Shown: piece after piece, positions 47,455 through 60,262 of the stretch | How the letters are laid out: each line of letters opens with the position of its first letter | How positions within the stretch are numbered: position 1 is the stretch's first letter | Assembly (NCBI GenBank): GCA_034509495.1 | Contig: CM067506.1 | Coordinates: 17,621,328-17,685,327, forward strand | Reading direction: 5' to 3' | DNA length: 64,000 nucleotides | Source of the DNA: Acestrorhynchus altus | Taxonomy: Eukaryota; Chordata; Actinopteri; Characiformes; Acestrorhynchidae | The notes under the pieces: model-generated | What the model was told of the DNA's origin: nothing | Databases searched by the model: none | What the model saw: the letters and a program-made list of their open reading frames with translations, nothing else | Made by a program: the position numbers and the translations under genes

Positions 47455-49923
47455 TGAGACAGATGCAAAAGGACAGACCAGAGAACTGAACTTAAATAGT
47501 CTCTGACTGCAGCACATCTTTCAATAATCTAAGCAAACATTTGCCCCCTGTGGAGAGTCAAACAACTATAACCTGCACATCCCAAAGAGAGCACCTCAGA
47601 GAAACATAAGAGAGGATTAAAAAATTAAATAATAAACAGTTCCCAATTCCTGCAGAGTGGCCAGATCTTATGTTTTATGAAGTGTAACATTTACCTGAAC
47701 CTGTCCTCTCCATTAATCCTTCAAAAGTGAGAATAGTCAAATCAATAATAACAACACAAAAATGGCTAATTAATGACCAAAAACATTTAGACTATATTCA
47801 AATTAATAGAACATCAGCATTAGGAGCTACAATGGATATTTCTCATATTCCATAAATGAGCATCTTGGATCTGCAGAAGCAAAAAGTAGAACTGTAAACA
47901 CAATATTTTTATTTGCAAAAAAATTACCAGAGGTTCTGATACAGAAGTGTAGCTTTGATATTTTCTTTTTATCAAATCTACCATTAAAAGCACACATATC
48001 TGTTTCTACATTCATTCCCATTGACACATTCCATAACATTAAGCCAAGGGCACTTGTACCTCCTAACTGGACTGCAGACTCTACACAAGTTCCCACAGTC
48101 CTCAAGCTCCCTGTTCTATTGCTTTCTATATTATTACTCCTAAAGAGACAACCTGATGAACACAGTCAGGGTGTGTGAGAACAGCATTGTGGCAGAGAAA
48201 TCCCAAAAGGTGAAAAAAATAAACAGATAGTTATCAATTAAACAAAATAAACATGAATTTGAACAGTGAGCTTTAAAAATAACTGACAGAACAGAACTTG
48301 ACGCAATAGTCGAGGAAAAGCAAAACATTAAAACGACTGAATGGTTAAATAATACACAAATGTAAAATGCAACAGGTTTATTAAGATCTGTAAACTTCAG
48401 TCTCTGACTTTAACACGTTCACGAGTCCAGTTGAGGAACACAGTACAGTCCAGTCATTCAGTCATCAGCACAATCTATTAGACAGAGATCATATTTAAAT
48501 GGGAGGCAGAACATGTGATCCCTTAAGTGCTTCTAATCAAATCAGTAAGTCTTTGAGTTACACATACTACGCTGACCTCTGATTTTTTTTTTATAGCTGG
48601 GCTGGACTATGAGAATTACAGTAGCACAGGAATACTGTAAATATCTTAGGTTCAAATGATGAGCTAGTGCAGAGTGTATGTGCAGCTATTTGTGTTCACA
48701 TAGTACATCTCCTATGCTCTTGAGGAAGAACCATTTCCAGTGTGCGTGTGGTTGGAAAGTGCTGGAACATAGGCCTCTACCACACAACTACACATGGTGC
48801 TACACTGCAACACACACTGATAGTGGCAACATTAGAGTAACGACACTGCAGGGCTACTGACGCAGGCCAGAGCCACGGCTGTGCATGACACTAACACTGA
48901 ATTACAGCAACTTCAGGCATTTAATATTTCATGTGAATCCTTCCTTCTCTTTCATTTGCTCACAGGTCCACCACAATGAGGCAGTAACATCCTATGTCTT
49001 CACCTGACTTCACCTTAACCTTAACAGTCTGTTGGTAATCAAGTTTGAATGCACCATCGTGCTTCAAGGTCAGGTGCAGAGCTGAGTAAAAGTGATGGTT
49101 TCAGCGACAACAGAACAGAGACATATGATAAGGCAGCGTTTGGCATTTCATCAGAGTGGCATATACGCATTAAGGACAGTATATATCCCGTTCATTACAC
49201 CTGAAAGCACTGATAGCCATGTGCGTGCGTTAGCTCAAGCAGGGTGGGAGAGAGGAGGGCACTGATTGACGGACTGACTGACATAGATGGGAGTGGGAAG
49301 CCAGCATGTTAGTGCATGCTTCTGTTCTTACGCTCGTCAGTAAAGTGCGGAAGACACAACAGGAGGCACAAGCAGATTCTGAACTGACCGACTCTGCTTG
49401 TTGAAGCAGAATAGGCCTTTTCAAGCAGCACAATGTTGCATGGTAAAATGTGATAGGTCCCATTAATGTGATGGGAAAGGAAGAGCAAAAAGTGTTTGGT
49501 AAAATGCATTATTCCAAGCATCAGAGAAACACAAAAACCATGCCTCCCTTTGACTGACCAATGGATTTGGTAACTAGCTGGACAGCTGCACCTCTGAGAC
49601 ATCTGTCGCAGGAAGTGATCATCAGCCAATGTAACTCAAGTCAAATTGAAATATGACTTTAGGGAGGTGGGGGCCATCCCATAAGCCCTGCCAAGGTAGG
49701 GGTGTTCCTGCCAAGTATGGACCCCACACAGAGATCCAGGTGCATTTGGATACAGTTAAGCATGCCAAATATACATCATCTCCTCTGTGTCTGTTCAGTA
49801 ATGCCGGTTGCTGTACTCTACATTAACATGGTAGCAGTAGCGGTGCAAGGTTGCGACATCTGGCCAAAGTTGGTGGGAAGGTTTGTGGTGGATTAGTGAA
49901 GGGTTGGCTGAGCGTCGGACAGG

Positions 49924-50181
49924 TCACTTCATCTTGGAGCGGACTTGCAGCAGCGTAGGCGTTTGCTCCATGATGCGGACGAGCAGAGTGTCAATGTAAT
50001 CCTCCAGATCTCGGATTAAAACCTTCATCTTCTTTATCTCCAGCTCCCGCTTCTCCAGCAACACCCCCCGGCGCTCATACTCCTCCTTCTCCTGCTGGAG
50101 CTCATCATCTCGCTGCAACAGTAAGGACACCAGCTCACTGTGGTTCAGATGATAGTAGGAGCCGCCACCCTCCACCAGAGC
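49924..50181 (-). CDS. rab11fip5: rab11fip5 last exon, Rab11-binding domain
   Basis: 258 nt including TGA. Encodes ALVEGGGSYYHLNHSELVSL, an alpha-helical coiled coil rich in Glu/Lys, then VLIRDLEDYIDTLLVRIMEQ and TPTLLQVRSKMK. The Tyr-Ile-Asp and Leu-Leu pattern is the FIP Rab11-binding core. Confidence 0.96.
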   Translation of the reverse strand, partial: ALVEGGGSYYHLNHSELVSLLLQRDDELQQEKEEYERRGVLLEKRELEIKKMKVLIRDLEDYIDTLLVRIMEQTPTLLQVRSKMK

Positions 50182-53100
50182 CTGACAAAAATTGGGAGAC
50201 ACGTTACAACAATACTGATAACACATAACGGCACCTTATGACTATATCCATTGGATTTTTAATTTTTTGATTATCTACTGTACAGGTGCATTTTTGAAGG
50301 AACAAGGTTTCTGAATCTAGTCCATCTCTTGGTAGGTCTTCATAAACAAACTAACTATTTTAGTGTTTTTTATGTCTGATAAGAAGAACAGTGTATTGTG
50401 TAGCTTGTGTTCTTAACAGGACTGTTTATAACAATTTTTGTTTTAACCTAGTCAATCAGTGGTGGCCTTATATTTCGTACCATCCCTTTACACTATAGCG
50501 GTGGTTCTCAATTTTGGTCCTGATGTACTACCGCCCTGCTTGTTTTAGAGTTTGCCCTATTTCCAGTACACCTGATCAAATTAGTGAGCTAACTGACAAG
50601 CCTTTGCTGAGCCAAACTGGGTGTGTTCCAACAGGAAACCTCTAAAAAAGCAGGCCAGTGGTACCCCCAGGACCAGGATTGAGAACCACAGTACTATAAG
50701 AAGGGGTACAGGTAGCTGAGCAATTGCAGCAAGAGATAAATCAGGTTACAATACATGACTGTATACCTACTAAGTGCACCCATGTTGTCATTACTTAAAA
50801 AGAATGTGTTAAAATTTCATAAACTGGCATAAACTTGGTGTAACAGTGGAATAATCATTTCTGTTCTGGAGTGCCTAGTGTTCTTATACTTCAAACACAT
50901 CTAAATGAATCCATTACTAGTTTTAGTGGATTAGTTTGAACAGAGAAATCATCAAATGAATAATACCCATTAATAAATATTAATATTTATGCAACTGTCA
51001 GATGAAAACTTTTATAGGTCTCTAAACAATGCCCAATGAACCCCACAAGGTAAAAAAATTGACACGTAAAAAATGTTTGCAGATATATAGTTTTATATTG
51101 TATAATGTGTAAATGCTATGGAAAAACATTTAGCCCAGTGCTTTTAGAGTTGTGGTGCAATGTCTGTCTTTGCGTTTCCACTTTTTCCTCCTTTTTAGTT
51201 AAGATTAAAATAAATGCTTAAAACATTCATACCCTCTTTTCATGTTCTTGATCTCCATGGTGACTCCGGCCAGGATGAATAGTGGACTTTAGCTTCTCCA
51301 ACACAGAGCGACCTTCTGACCTCTTCTCATCAGGAGGTGTGAGTGGTTTTACTGGATGTGGGCTGCAAGATGGACAGTTATGTGAAATTATTCATTAACA
51401 GTAAGGTACATTTTGTGGCATGTTCTTTCAAGATGAAAACCAACATATCCCAAGGAGGAGTATTAAGGTCACCTGGTCCAGTGAACAGAAAGCCATGCAT
51501 GTTAGTCACAGTGCTTAATGATTAGAGTATCTAATAAACATTGAAATGTCCAGTGTTCAGGCCAACCCCACTGCAAGACTTTAACTCCCTTTGATGAACT
51601 GTGTGTGTTGACAATGTTAGTATATATAGTTAGAATGTAAATCTGTGAAGAGTAAATGGGAATTCCCTCAATTTTTAAAAATCCTGCATAATTCATAAAT
51701 CACTGAGAGTTAAGAACCAAGTGAAAGAACCAAGTGAAAGAATCAAGTGAAAAGAAACAAGTGAAAAGAACTAATTGAAAAAGTGCACATTTAAGTTTAT
51801 ATCCACTGAAAAAGGAAAGTAAAAACCCATGAGCACAGTATTATTATAAGTCTACCCCAAAACAAACCATCACATAACTATAAATGGATGAGCCAAAACA
51901 TTAAGAATACCATTGCCTAATATCATTATTCCATGAAAAACATGCATCTCCAAAATGACAACTTTACAGGAAGAGGTAAAAATACTCTTTTGGCATACTA
52001 ATACAAAATGCTAATTTTAGGGCATAATACTTTACACAATGCAGAGAACAGCTACAGGGTTCAAACAATGAATAAGAATTGAATACAGAAGTTCAAACAA
52101 TAAGAATGAACAAAAATGGAGATACATGGTTTTCACTTGGGCATTCTGGTGGTCTGGTTTGGAGGTACGCAACAGGGTGTGACGTACGGTGTATTGTGAG
52201 GTATTCCTCATGTCCTAAAAACACTTGTCACACTTCAAAGGGCTATGGGCACCCAACACCCTGTTGCCAAATTCATCCCTCCTGTCAGAAGGTACCCAGC
52301 ACATCTTCCTAACAGTAGCCCACAAGGCCTTGCCATTTTGCTTCGCTTTGTCCTAACTGTCTGGCCAGAGCAATTCGGCCCTTGGTGTTCCAGTACAGTC
52401 CTTAACATGCACCACTGTGGGATAATCAGCATTATTTTCTAAATTTGGGAGTCTCAGTGGTTTGGCTCAGTGTGAGTTTATAATAGACAAATCAGGAAAA
52501 AGAATATCAAGAATATGATTGAGCTTGTATGTGTTCTTCACATTCTGGTTACATACTAACAGCATATAACATGTCCTCACTAAAGGAACACACACAAACT
52601 CCACCGTCCATGTCCAAGACCAGGGCAGTGTGTTTGAGTAATGCAGATTTTATGGAGATCTGGAGTTTCATTGTTTTTGGAAACTCTGCATATAATATAT
52701 ACCACAGAATCAGCACAGACACTGCTTTACCCAAACACACCCAGAGTGGGAATCCACCCTGACAACCTCACCTGTTGAGAGTTGGCATGCGATGCATTTC
52801 CATGGGAAAAGAAGCATGAGATGCAAGCTGTGTAGGAGGAAGAGAAGCAGCAGCCAGCCCAGTACTTGGTGATGAATTTGCTGGAGTAGAGGGCATCATA
52901 GGGAAGGTGAATAAGGGCAGATATTTAGTGCCAACAGCTACATCTGGTGTAGAGGAGGCCAGGGGTAAGAGATCAAGCAAAGAAAGCGGCAAGGTTGGCT
53001 GTTCTGTGCTTAGGAGTTCAGATAGAGGTGGTTCAGCTGATTTGTTTTCCAACTCAGAACTTACTGTACTAGGAAGAAAGGGTCTTTCTTCTTGTGTATT

Positions 53101-56100
53101 GCTGTTTTTGTTAAGATAACCAGGACATAAAGTTTCCATTATCACACTGTGTTCAACAGCATTTGTGTTGTCAGTATGTGTTGCAGTGTACTTGGGCAAA
53201 AGAATATTCTCCAGAAGCAAATCTGTTGTAACTAGATCCTGGGTGACGCTGGAGCTCGGCTCAGAAGGAAAATCAGAGTCATATATGCTTTCAACAGCAT
53301 GGACACATTCTGCTGTGACACCTCCATCATGACGCACATTGTGGGATGCATGGGTAGAATAGGCTTTGCTATGTACCAAACATGATTGATGGTCGAAGTT
53401 CACAAGTTCTTCTGCTTTTGTCATCCATATCTGTGGGGTTACCCGTTCCTCCTTCTCGTATTCTAGTATTGCTTCATTTTTCATACCAGATACTACGGCC
53501 TTTTCTATGAGGTCACATTTTAGAAAAGTATTCTTTGACGCAATATATGCTGGCATGAAGTTCTGACATGCCGATGGGTTTGAGGGATCAAATTGGGATA
53601 CTTCCCTAACATTTTCTGGTTCTTCAAAGAGCCCAGGTCTTTTTTGACTACACTGTACTTCTGACAATTCTTTATTGTTCTTCTTTGATCTGTCATTCTT
53701 TGGTAAATCACTCTGGAATGAGAAGTCCTTCAGTTTGGCCTCTTTAAAAGGATTATGTTCTGGCTCTGGTCCTTGAAAAGGGTCATGTTTTGGCTTTGGT
53801 TCCTCAGAGAGTTCAGCTACAGACTGGGAATTGTGCAGTGACCTACAGGTGATGTACTGCTCCGAATCTGCGCTTGTATACAGGCTGTGGAAGAGCTGGC
53901 TGCCAGGAGACAGGGCTGCAATCAGAGCACTTGGCTTTGTCTCCATGCTCACATTGGCACCAAGAGAGTGTGTCTGTCTGCTAACAAGCGGCATCTCTAC
54001 CTCTGGATGTTCACTTTGGCCGCCAGAAAAAATATTGACCATCAGGTTGCCCCTTGATGGATCAGGTTTCCAATCACTCATTTCGTCCTTTACCAAAGCA
54101 ATGTGGCTTGAGACATCTGGAGAGGACATCATAATGGCTTCCAAGTTATCAATCCATGAGCCTTCTCTGTTGGGGCTAGCACCATTTTTTTCAATGTACA
54201 TACACCCCATTTCATCTTTAGCATCTTTCTCCTCCATTACTACAGGTGCTGACAACCTGGACATATCTTTTGCAGTTTGGACAAAAAGAAAGCCATGTAA
54301 ACATGTTCCACCTTTAACAATGTCCGCATTCAATTCCAGGTCTCTTTCATCTGTTGTGGTACTATTATTCAATGTGACATTAACTGTCCTTGTTTGTGAA
54401 GGATCTGATGCCTGATAGTCATGGGAGTCACAAGTTATGATGGTAGGCTCCAAAGTATTGATTGAGATATAGTCTTCACAGCAAGGTATAGATGTCTCAG
54501 GGCTTATCGCGGATTTATCAGAGTCATCCATTAACATCATAGAAGGGTATTTGATCATTTCATTGTTGGTGTTCTTGTCCACTGCAAGCTGTAGAGGATC
54601 TAAGTATTTATTGCCAAGTGTTGAAACTTCAGTAGATACAAATGACAATGAGCATGCACTGGATGAAATGCTGTATAGGGATGTGATTTGAGGCTCCCCT
54701 ACAAAGTTCTCTGTATCTAAGACTGAACTTAAACTGTCCTGTTCAACAGAGCATGCTGAAATTGAAGGGTAAGGACAGGCCAGTGCATTCAGTTCAGAGA
54801 ACTCTATACTTGAGTTCTGAGGCAAGGATGAGTCAAAGTCAGACAGTGGAGCTTCATGGGCAGCAAAGTTATTGAGGTCAGTATTACAGGTCCTCCAGCA
54901 AATATAATTAGTTGAAGGGTGAAGACGTGAATTAGAAGAGTTTAAATTATCAGTCAAAATGCATGCTGAGGTAGTGTTACTTAGTAAATCCTCACCCATA
55001 TTAGACAATATCAGACCACCCTCAGCACCTGCGGGTGTTGGATCAGGCAGTTCAATCAGAGGAGGACGGAGGTTATTAATCTGAACTTCACCCTCAATGT
55101 TCTCGGAGGGATTGAGTCTATCGTTTATCAACTTTTCCCAGTCTGAATATTTCTCAGGCTGGAAAACAGTCGGATTCATGCCAGACGTATCCGATATATT
55201 TATGAACTTAAGATTTGTAGTCATTTCCTGTGCTCTGTTCACTGAGTATCCATTTGTATTCCCAACCTTGTTTAAGTCTGGAAAAGGGGTGGGGTTGCTT
55301 GTACGGAAGGGGGATGCCTCAGGTTGGCTGCAGTCTGGGCTAAAAAGAGAGGGTAAAGCAGGAGTTAAAGAAGTAATGGCACACAGCTCCTGGAAGAAAG
55401 GATTCTGCTGCAATTGAGAAAAGAAAGGATTGGCAGGGGAGAGGAATGGGGGTGAAGTGAAAGGGTTAGTGTATTGGTGAGTTGTGCCCTGTGAGGGCTT
55501 AGCTGGGGTCAGGGGTGAGGGGAGTTTGGTTGTGCTGGAGCTGGAGTCATCAAGAGCAAGAAGATTGCTGTGAAAGGAAGGCACAGAGTCCATACCGTTA
55601 GTGAGAACATTTGTCCCACCTGTATAAGAATTAAACACTACATAACTGTGGACGTATATTGTTCAGTGCAGTATTGTTATTGGGCAGTGGCAATTTTACC
55701 AGAAAGCAGACATGGGTTTTTCAGGTCCAGCAACTCAAAATACACCCCAGGATTTTTTTCTGACTGCCTGGATGGGTCGGATGAGCCGTGGTGGATTTTG
55801 ATTTGCTGAACCTGAAATTCCCACCTTTGCCAAAATGTTCCTTAATTTTGAGAAGTTACAACTATAAATCTTCTTTAGACACTCTTCTGGAGGAGAACAC
55901 GTTCACATAGAAAAGTCATATTTGAGGATATACTAGTACATCTCAAAACAGCTCATGTAAAATTTCCATTATATTCATAGTTTTTCACATTATGTTCATT
56001 AAATGCAAGAAGAAACATTACAAGCCCTTTTTGTTTTATGAAAATCTGAAATCCAGCACTTCAAATTAGTAGAATTTTGACATTTTGTCACCATGACTAT

Positions 56101-59100
56101 GTGCCAAGTCCTGCTGGAAAAGGAAGTAGAAATCTCCAGAAAGGAAACTTCACACTAGACTTCAGACATCTCAGATTCTGTGCCTCATCACTCTTCCTCC
56201 AAACTCTAGGAGATTGAGTTGAAACTGTAGGACTCTAGGAATTCTGCATTTAATTTGGAAATCAAAAGAGGACTTTGGAGCACTGAGCAACAGTGGTGGC
56301 TTTTAATGCACCAACACCAACCTCAGTCCACTCCTTGTGAAGCTCTCCTTTGTGAATTGACATCTCTTGACAGTCTTCTTTAGGCTGCGGGAAGCCATGT
56401 TCCTTGTGCATCTTTCCACATTTTCCCCTTCCAATCAATTGTCCATTAATATTGGGAGCTTGCCCTTCATGATGTGTGTTAATGATTGTCTTCTGTCAGG
56501 TCAGCAGTCTTCTCTATGATTGTTGGTGAATATTAGGGATGTGACGGAGCTGAGGAAAAATTGTATCCGTCGGATTCCAATTTTTTAGCTACAAATCCGT
56601 CGAATACTGACACTGAATCATGAAATTATCAATCATTTATTTTCATGTAATTAACTAATGGGCATTCTTACACAAAGAAGACATATCTCAACTAGTAGCG
56701 TAGAACTGTGTGTTTACTTCTGTTGTGTGTTTTACACTTGTTTTCTTACTACATTCGGCCATTTTCATCATTTATTGATGTAAAGCGGAAGTATAAAGTA
56801 AACAACATTCACCATTAAATTCAGATGAACATTGGCTGTCTATAAAAGACGACCTGCAGGCTGGAAATCAACCTGTATGTGTCATGCACCCCTCAGTCTC
56901 TCCGGACTCCAATTCCCAGAATCCTTTAGTTTGTTACCTGACTGATCATGTGACTCACTCACAGTTCCTGATGACCGGAGTTCTGATTGTGTTCACCTGG
57001 TCCGGAGAGACTTTAACCTGTTCAGTGTGTAGCTTTGCGTCACAGCCCTCAGCGCGCTACCCATGCTTATTGTTATCAGTCTGTTTGAGCCGGTTCTCTT
57101 TTCTGATCCTGCCTTTCGTTTCGTCCTGCCTTGTGTTTATTCTGCCGGTTTTTGATCTTCGCCTGTTTTTCGACTCCGTCTCTGGTTTGTCCATTCTGGT
57201 ATCTGGTCTCTCCTGCCTGTTATTGACTTGGACTGTTTGACTCTGTTTAACGCATTTGTCCCAATAAAGTGCTGTGTTTATATCTGTGTCTGCTTCCCTC
57301 TGTCCGGTCCTAACGGTATGAATGGTTCTGTTTTATATACCGGCAGTGATTTCAAATCCGCATTTGAGGAAAATTGGCCCTAAAACATCTGTCAAATTCG
57401 AATCTGATAAAAATAGTTAGATAGATAAAAAAACTTCGTCACATCCCTAGTGAATATGCTTATCTATATATGATATTTATACAGTTTGATTAATAATTTA
57501 CTTTAAAAAGGAAAGTTCTAATAATTTAAGCCATTCTGTTTAAGCCATACTGCTATAAACCAAACTGTTCAAAAGTAATGAATGAATGAGCAAATTAAGT
57601 TACATCTATATGCTGCCTTTCTAGATACCCATGGATGCTTTACAAATCAGCACTCTGCACAATTACACTCAGCATTCAACCAACACAAACCTGTGAGAAG
57701 TGGCAGCCAGTCACACCCATCATACACCAGAGGAAAACCCATGCTTGACCCAGATAAGGCTTTGGACCCAAGACCCCAGCACTGGGAGGCAAATGCTCAC
57801 CACCAATGTAATGAATGTGATAGTTTATACCTTTTTTTATTTTTGGAAAATAAATTAATATATTGAGCTGCACTTACATGCATGCATGAGTGACCCAATG
57901 AGTGAGAATATGAACCAAGCTACATCTGCTTTATATTGCAGCACTGCAGAGTGCTAGCTCAGCTGAGCTAGAAAAGCCCATAATGATCATCCAGCCATAT
58001 CAGAGGACGGGAGAGAGTAGTAGAACCAGATAGGAGGAATGAATAAAAAATGGAAAAGGGGACTGCAGCCTAAACATAATCTAGGTCAGTGAAATAAAAC
58101 AGCTATAGTGTGATGTACATTTTCAGGGGTTGAAAGGAAGCTCCACTAGAGCAAGATAAGAAAAAAAGAAAGACAGTAAGAAGGACTGCAAGTAAATACA
58201 GAGGATTTCAAGACTCCTGTTCAACACCCCTCTCTGCAGTGCAGAAGCTGAAACTTGAGTCACAGTTGCCACTGACAAAACACACAAACACTTGTGAGAA
58301 GTTAAGATTGCTTTTACCTGGGTTTGCTATGTGGGTCCTTCGAGCTGAACCATCCTCTGTGTTTTCCTTCCGTAGGTGGCTGACCCTGGCCCGTTTCTTC
58401 TTTGGCCATTCTTGACCCTTTCCCTGCAGACTCACCTCCCCGACCATGTGAGAACAATCCCCGCTTCTTCTTGCTTGGCACAGATTCTGTCTCAGAAACG
58501 GTTGTCTCTACCTCAGGCTCATCAGAAACCAACCCAGCATGTTCCAAAGCAGCAGCAATGGCAGCTTTCTCCTCTTCTCCAGGTTTATCAAAGGACCAGC
58601 GTCGGCCATCTATCGGCCCTCCGCTCTGCCGCTCCTCTCCACGACGAGAGAGGTTCTGCAGAGAGAGGGAGAGTATGGAACCCTTCTGCAGCAGCCCTAG
58701 TGTAGGCAGCTTCGGCTCAGGCTTGGACTTCAACTCTACCTTTGGCAGCTGGCTTTGATGGTCAGAATGGGGTTTGGGCTCTGGAGCGTTTGCTGATTGA
58801 GGCTGTTTGAGTGTTTTCTCTGGTGAACTGGTCAGAGGTGGCGTTTTGGTTGGTTCTTGTTGGGTCTGTGGCTGTGGCTTGGGTTGTTGCAGTATTAATG
58901 TTGGCGGTTGGTGAGTAAGTGGAGATGTCTCCACTGGATTCCCATTCACACAGACAGAGGGCAAGAGAATGGGGAAGTCATTGTTGTTAGTTAGGGAATG
59001 AGGCACCGGGATGCTAGAGTCACATGGCTCGTCATCAAAAACATGCTTGACAGGAGAGACCTGCGGTGATGGTGCTACTGTGTGCTCTGAAAGAAATGAA

Positions 59101-60188
59101 AAAAGGTATAAAATTAAGTTTTGAAAGAAACTGGGGACAGTTAACACTTGTATATGTCAGTGCTTGAAAGGACAAAATAAAATGTAAAGGTTTGCAAAAA
59201 ATCTTCACCCCCTTTGCATCTTTCTTGTTTTGCTACCTCACAACCAGGAATTAAAATGGGTTATTTGAGGGATTTGAACATTTGAACATTTTTTTTTATA
59301 ATGAATAACATAACAAATAGGACAGAATAACAAAACCTCAGTGTGCATAATTCTTAAGTAAGTACTTTGTAGAGCACCCTTTGCGGCAATTACAGCAGCA
59401 AGTCTCTTTGGATAAGTCACTATGCAGTTGCCACATCTTGCTACTGGGATTTTTGACCATTCCACAAGGCAAAAATGCTCCAGCCCCTTCAAGTCAGATG
59501 GATTGAAACAGCAATCTTCAAGTCTGACCACAGATTCTGAATTGGACAAAGGTCTGGGCTTTGATTAGGCTATTCCAAAACATTTACCGTATATTCCGGA
59601 CTAGAAGCCACACTCGCAAAGTTAAAAAAAAAACCTGGAAAATAACACATAAGAAGAAAAAGCTGCACCTCATTGTAAGCCGCATGGTTTAAAGCATGGA
59701 AAAAAGTAGCGGCTTACAGTCCGGAAAATACAGTACGTTTCCCCTTAAATAACTCAAGTGTTGCTTTAGCAGTATGCTTTGTGTGATTGTCCTGTTGGAA
59801 GGAGAACCTCTACCCCAGGCTCAATCAAAGGTCAAGAATATCCCTGTATTTAGCACCATCCATCTTCCCCTTGTTTGGAGATCTCCTTGGTCTTCATGGT
59901 GTTTGGTTAGTGGTGCCTCTAGCGTAATGGTGTTGCAGCCTCTGAGACCTTTCAAAAAAGGTGTGCATGTGACAAATAGATTGCATACAAGTGGATTTAA
60001 TATCAGGCATGTGACTTCTGAAGGTAACTGGCTGCACCAGAACTATTATGGGCTTTATAGCAAAGGGGGTGAATACATAGATTCATACATACATGCATAC
60101 ATACATACATACATACATACATACACACACACACATATATACATATACATACATACATATACATATATATATATATATACATACATAC

Positions 60189-60262
<74 letters not shown>

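Noticed and set aside
53831..54415. 194-codon ORF on the + strand
   Set aside because: It is exactly antisense to the open long exon of rab11fip5. It has no domain, and the sense strand has matched splice phases and family motifs.
55568..55638. Upstream extension of the rab11fip5 long ORF, with an AG at 55621
   Set aside because: Using that acceptor gives the wrong phase for the preceding exon. The acceptor gccttcctttcacag is stronger and restores the frame.
56884..57240. 118-codon hydrophobic ORF
   Set aside because: It lies inside the hAT-type element, has no recognisable domain, and its Leu/Ser-rich content follows from C/T-rich repeat sequence. Not called as a gene.
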